DNA of 8,792 bases from Actinomycetota bacterium. Lineage in GTDB: Bacteria; Actinomycetota; Thermoleophilia; Solirubrobacterales; Solirubrobacteraceae. The stretch lies in NCBI GenBank assembly GCA_005788585.1, contig SYBY01000041.1, positions 1-8,792 of the forward strand. Reading direction: 5' to 3'. The first letter of the stretch is position 1, and each line of letters starts with the position of its first letter. This document shows, piece by piece, positions 6,768-8,792 of this stretch. The position numbers and the translations under genes are program-made. Below the pieces are notes generated by a model, which was not told where the DNA came from, made no database searches, and saw only the letters and a program-made list of their open reading frames with translations.

Positions 6768-7702
6768 TTCAGGCCCTCCGAGATCGTTTCGGCGTTGTGG
6801 CGGACCATCCCGATGTACGTGCCCTCGGGCGTGCCCGGCTTCCCTGCGGCGTCGCTGAACAGCTCGCCGCCGATCTTGGCGTCGTGGCCGCGCTGGCGGG
6901 CCGCGGCGAGGACCGCGTCGATCGTCTGCTTCGGCACGCTGGACTCGACGAAGACCGCCTTGATGTTGCGGCGCTCCATGAGTTCGGCGATGCGCTCGAT
7001 GCTGGCGGTCGTGGCCTCCGCGGCGGTGGAGATGCCCTGGATCGCGGCGACATCCATGTCGTAGCGGTTGCCGAGGTAGTGGAAGGCGTCGTGCGAGGTG
7101 ATGAGCACCCGCTGGCGCTCGGGGACCGCCGCGAGCTGCTCGCGCACGTCGGTGTCGAGCCGGTCGAGCTCGGCCTGGTACGCCGCGAGGTTGTCGCGGT
7201 AGACGCCCTCGTGCGTGGGGTCGATCTCGATGAGCCGCTCGGCGATCGTGGCGCTGGCCTGCTTCCACAGGGCGACGTCGAACCACACGTGCGGGTCGTA
7301 CTGCTCGTTGGCGGGCGCGCCGTCGGGCGGGGCGAGCAGGTCGCCGCGCGGCAGGTCCTCGGTGACCGCCTGCGTGGGCTGGCGCTCGGCGAGCTCGTCG
7401 AGCAGGTCCGCCATCTTGCCCTCGAGCTGCAGGCCGCCGTAGAAGATGACGTCGGCGTCGCGCATCGTCCGCACGTCGTCGGCGCTGGCCTTGTAGAGGT
7501 GGGGGTCGACGCCCGGCCCCATGAGGCCGGTGACCTCGACGCGGTCGCCGCCGATCTGGGCGACGGTGTCGGTGATGAAGTTCGTCGTCGTGGTGACGCG
7601 CACCGGGCGGTCGCTGACGTCGCCGCCGGACTCGGACGACGAGCAGCCGGCGAGGACGGCGGTCGCGGCGACGGCGGCGAGGAGTGCGAGCGCGCGGCTC
7701 AT
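6764..7702 (-). CDS. Metal-binding lipoprotein of ABC importer, TroA/MntA-like
   Basis: A 312-residue secreted lipoprotein that captures metal outside the membrane and delivers it to the permeases (cluster A-I/TroA family). The N-terminus is a lipoprotein signal: MSR, a hydrophobic run, then lipobox LAGC with Cys20, followed by a Ser/Gly linker. Predicted metal ligands are H68 (VDPHLY), H138 (DPHVWFD), H204 (SHDAFHYLG) and D284 (GELFSDAAG). This three-His, one-Asp set is that of Treponema TroA; Mn-specialised proteins such as PsaA have Glu at the third position, where this protein has a Gly near 223 (IQGIST). No long His-rich loop of the ZnuA kind is present. The start is ATG 7702, chosen for the signal peptide, GGAGG 7 nt upstream, and the ATGA overlap with the regulator's stop. 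The frame extends upstream but that part is a shadow. Substrate is Mn or Zn; context favours Mn. Confidence 0.92.
   Translation of the reverse strand: MSRALALLAAVAATAVLAGCSSSESGGDVSDRPVRVTTTTNFITDTVAQIGGDRVEVTGLMGPGVDPHLYKASADDVRTMRDADVIFYGGLQLEGKMADLLDELAERQPTQAVTEDLPRGDLLAPPDGAPANEQYDPHVWFDVALWKQASATIAERLIEIDPTHEGVYRDNLAAYQAELDRLDTDVREQLAAVPERQRVLITSHDAFHYLGNRYDMDVAAIQGISTAAEATTASIERIAELMERRNIKAVFVESSVPKQTIDAVLAAARQRGHDAKIGGELFSDAAGKPGTPEGTYIGMVRHNAETISEGLK
6775..6779 (-). promoter_or_regulatory. Shine-Dalgarno GGAGG for the ATPase
   Basis: GGAGG on the minus strand, 7 nt before ATG 6767, inside the end of the binding-protein gene. It fixes the ATPase start within a frame that stays open for over 1 kb upstream. 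Confidence 0.7.
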
Positions 7703-8376
7703 GACCGGTCCTCCGCGAGCTCGACGCGCATGGCCTTGGCCAGCGCGCCGCCGAGCGGGTGGACGACGCCGCCCACGCGGGCGAAGACCGGGCCGTCGAA
7801 CGGTTGCTTGTCGACGATCTCCAGGTCGGCACCCAGGTCGATCCCGCGCTCGGCGAGGTAGCGGAGCATCTCCGGGTCGGAGTCCGACACGCGGACGAAC
7901 CGCGCCCGCTCGCCGATCTCGAGCTCCTGCAGCCGGACCGTCGGCGTCTCGGCGACCGCGAGATCGACCGACGGGATGGGATCGCCGTGCGGGTCGGTGA
8001 GGGGGTGGCCGAGCTTCTGCGCGATCAGCGCCTCCAGCTCCTCGGAGATGACGTGCTCGAGCACCTCGGCCTCCTCGTGGACGCGGTCCCACGGCATGCC
8101 GAGCTCCTGGGCGAGGTAGAGCTCGAGCAGGCGGTGGTGACGGACGACCTCCAGCGCGAGGCGCATGCCCTCGGGCGTGAGCGTGACGCCCCGGTAGGGC
8201 TGATGGTCGACCAGCCCGCGCTCGGCGAGCTTCTTGACCATCGCGGAGGCGGAACCGGGGGTGACCCCGAGGCGCTCGGCGACGGCGTTCGTGGAGACCG
8301 CGTTGCCGGAGCGTGATTCCAGCGCGTAGATCGCCTTCGCGTAATCCTCGACCGCTGCCGTGGCTGAATCGGGCAT
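7699..8376 (-). CDS. mntR: DtxR/MntR-family metal-dependent repressor, Mn-type ligands
   Basis: A 225-residue cytoplasmic regulator with the full three-domain DtxR layout. Residues about 5-70 are the winged helix-turn-helix (NAVAERLGVTPGSASAMVKK, with wing YRGVTLTPEG), about 71-140 the metal-binding and dimerisation domain, and about 147-220 a FeoA/SH3-like domain. By alignment with DtxR the ancillary site is H81, E85 and H100, and the primary site D11, E104, E107 and H108. DtxR/IdeR has Met10 and Cys102 where this protein has Asp11 and Glu104; Asp/Glu at these places is the MntR (manganese) signature. B. subtilis MntR lacks the third domain; SirR/ScaR-type Mn regulators have it. It is the first gene of the import operon, so it probably represses its own operon when Mn is plentiful. 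ATG 8376 has TACTGT 7 nt upstream and no Shine-Dalgarno sequence. Its stop overlaps the lipoprotein ATG. Confidence 0.9.
   Translation of the reverse strand: MPDSATAAVEDYAKAIYALESRSGNAVSTNAVAERLGVTPGSASAMVKKLAERGLVDHQPYRGVTLTPEGMRLALEVVRHHRLLELYLAQELGMPWDRVHEEAEVLEHVISEELEALIAQKLGHPLTDPHGDPIPSVDLAVAETPTVRLQELEIGERARFVRVSDSDPEMLRYLAERGIDLGADLEIVDKQPFDGPVFARVGGVVHPLGGALAKAMRVELAEDRS
7710..7714 (-). promoter_or_regulatory. Shine-Dalgarno GGAGG for the binding lipoprotein
   Basis: GGAGG on the minus strand, 7 nt before ATG 7702, inside the end of the regulator gene. It selects this ATG over the longer open frame. Confidence 0.7.
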
Positions 8377-8412
8377 GTGCCGTACAGTAACAGAAGTTGA
8401 GGCATGCCAAAA
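8377..8412 (-). promoter_or_regulatory. Promoter of the metal-import operon, leaderless type
   Basis: On the minus strand TACTGT (8389-8384) is followed by seven bases and then the regulator's ATG at 8376, the geometry of a leaderless transcript. Upstream, TTGGCA (8410-8405, one mismatch to TTGACA, 15-bp spacer) or TTTTGG (8412-8407, 17-bp spacer) could be the -35. Both lie inside the inverted repeat at 8395-8414, so a protein bound there would block RNA polymerase. Confidence 0.55.
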
Positions 8413-8414
8413 CT
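8395..8414. promoter_or_regulatory. 20-bp inverted repeat, candidate MntR operator
   Basis: AGTT-GA-GGCATGCC-AA-AACT is symmetrical at 8 of 10 base pairs, with a perfect 8-bp core GGCATGCC. Size and symmetry fit a DtxR/MntR-family operator, which binds dimers on a palindrome of about this length. It spans about -19 to -38 for the import operon (start taken as 8376) and about -45 to -26 for the divergent gene (start taken as 8440). A second, poorer copy of the core, GGCATGTGCC (8372-8381), covers the regulator's start codon. No binding data are available; assignment rests on position and symmetry. Confidence 0.5.
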
Positions 8415-8426
8415 CACGCCATCGGG

Positions 8427-8439
8427 TACCGTGACGCGC
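8427..8439 (+). promoter_or_regulatory. Leaderless-type -10 box for the rightward unknown gene
   Basis: TACCGT (8427-8432) is followed by seven bases and then ATG 8440, the same geometry as the operon promoter on the other strand. No -35 of normal quality is visible; the place where one would fall (about 8404-8410) lies in the inverted repeat. Confidence 0.45.
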
Positions 8440-8792
8440 ATGCTCCTGGCCGAGACCTTCCACGCGATCGTCGACTCCCTGCCTGACGACTGGACCGACC
8501 TGGAACTCGACCTGCGGATCCTCGACGAGGAGCGGTACATCGACGCCGCGACATACCTCGTCACCTGCAACGCGCAGCCCTACTCGCAGCGCGACTGGCA
8601 CTGGAAGCTGCTGGTCGCCCACCGCTTCGGCCACGCCGCGGCGCCGGCCGCGGTCGGGATGGCGCTGAAGCTGCTCGACAACGCAGGGATCGAGGGAGAG
8701 CTCGTGCTGCGCGAGTCGCGCGTCGGGCGCGCCGAGGTCGTGCAGATGTGGGGCCGGCCGGAGTCGGTCCGCCAGGAGTTCAAGCAGCTGCG
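8440..8792 (+). CDS. Unknown protein, N-terminal 117 codons (runs off the right edge)
   Basis: The frame opens at ATG 8440 and has no stop before the window ends, giving 117 residues so far, beginning MLLAETFHAIVDSLPDDWTD. Codon third positions are almost all G or C, so it is very likely coding. It looks like a soluble mixed alpha/beta protein (ELDLRILDEERYIDAATYLV, then helical stretches), acidic at the start, with no signal peptide, membrane helix or known motif. Alternative in-frame starts are GTG 8431 and ATG 8404, the latter inside the inverted repeat; ATG 8440 is preferred because TACCGT stands 7 nt before it. It is divergent from the Mn regulator and shares its upstream region, so it could be co-regulated by the metal sensor. 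I do not recognise the family and assign no function. Confidence 0.72.
   Translation, partial: MLLAETFHAIVDSLPDDWTDLELDLRILDEERYIDAATYLVTCNAQPYSQRDWHWKLLVAHRFGHAAAPAAVGMALKLLDNAGIEGELVLRESRVGRAEVVQMWGRPESVRQEFKQL

Noticed and set aside
7703..8410. Upstream extension of the lipoprotein's frame
   Set aside because: It would bury the signal peptide and lipobox in the middle of a protein, and the sequence is a shadow of the regulator gene.
8395..8414. The palindrome as a classical iron (DtxR/IdeR) box
   Set aside because: Its half-sites (AGTTNNGGCA) do not match the TTAGG-type half-sites of the IdeR/DtxR consensus, and the regulator's ligands are Mn-type.
8404..8439. ATG 8404 as start of the right-hand unknown gene
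   Set aside because: This ATG lies in the inverted repeat and would place the TACCGT box inside the coding region; a GAGG stands only one base upstream of it, too close. ATG 8440 is preferred but 8404 is not excluded.
8377..8634. Upstream extension of the regulator's frame
   Set aside because: Residues before MPDSATAA do not resemble any DtxR-family N-terminus, and the stretch crosses the promoter, the palindrome and the divergent gene.

Overview
This window is very GC-rich, with G or C in most third codon positions. Genes are packed on both strands with short gaps and 4-base overlaps. The gene families (DEDDh/UvrC-like fusion, YgfZ, three-domain DtxR-type regulator), together with apparently leaderless first genes, suggest a high-GC actinobacterial relative, possibly of the Solirubrobacterales/Thermoleophilia type. 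The placement is an inference. No rRNA, tRNA, mobile element or CRISPR array was seen.

Left part (1-2926): the first 46 codons of an unknown protein run leftward off the window. A fusion of a DEDDh 3'-5' exonuclease with a UvrC/Cho-like GIY-YIG nuclease runs rightward (242-1903). It converges on a leftward YgfZ-type folate-binding protein (1953-2909), which belongs to Fe-S enzyme maintenance.

Middle (2927-3874): a cation diffusion facilitator exporter with a His-rich N-terminus is divergent from ygfZ across only 17 bp. Its stop codon abuts the stop of the convergent metal-import operon with no base between.

Right part (3875-8376, minus strand): a five-gene metal-uptake operon. In transcription order it encodes a DtxR/MntR-family regulator, a TroA-type lipoprotein that binds the metal, an ATPase, a permease fused to a cytoplasmic winged-helix domain, and a second permease. 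Every junction overlaps (4, 4, 13 and 4 bp), and the four internal genes all have a Shine-Dalgarno sequence exactly 7 nt before ATG. The regulator carries the Asp/Glu pair that distinguishes manganese-sensing MntR from iron-sensing DtxR/IdeR, so the operon is best read as an autoregulated Mn(II) importer (Mn or Zn substrate not settled). A 20-bp inverted repeat at 8395-8414 lies across its promoter and upstream of a divergent unknown gene (8440 to the window end). It is the likely operator.

A recurring pattern is that four transcription-unit starts have a TACNNT -10 box 6-7 nt before ATG and no Shine-Dalgarno sequence, as expected for leaderless mRNAs. The logic of the region is metal balance: an importer with its sensor faces an exporter. 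I do not see a wholly new system. The most unusual items are the permease-winged-helix fusion with apparently lost metal ligands, the shared operator candidate with its divergent unknown gene, and the exonuclease-UvrC fusion with an incomplete cysteine cluster.
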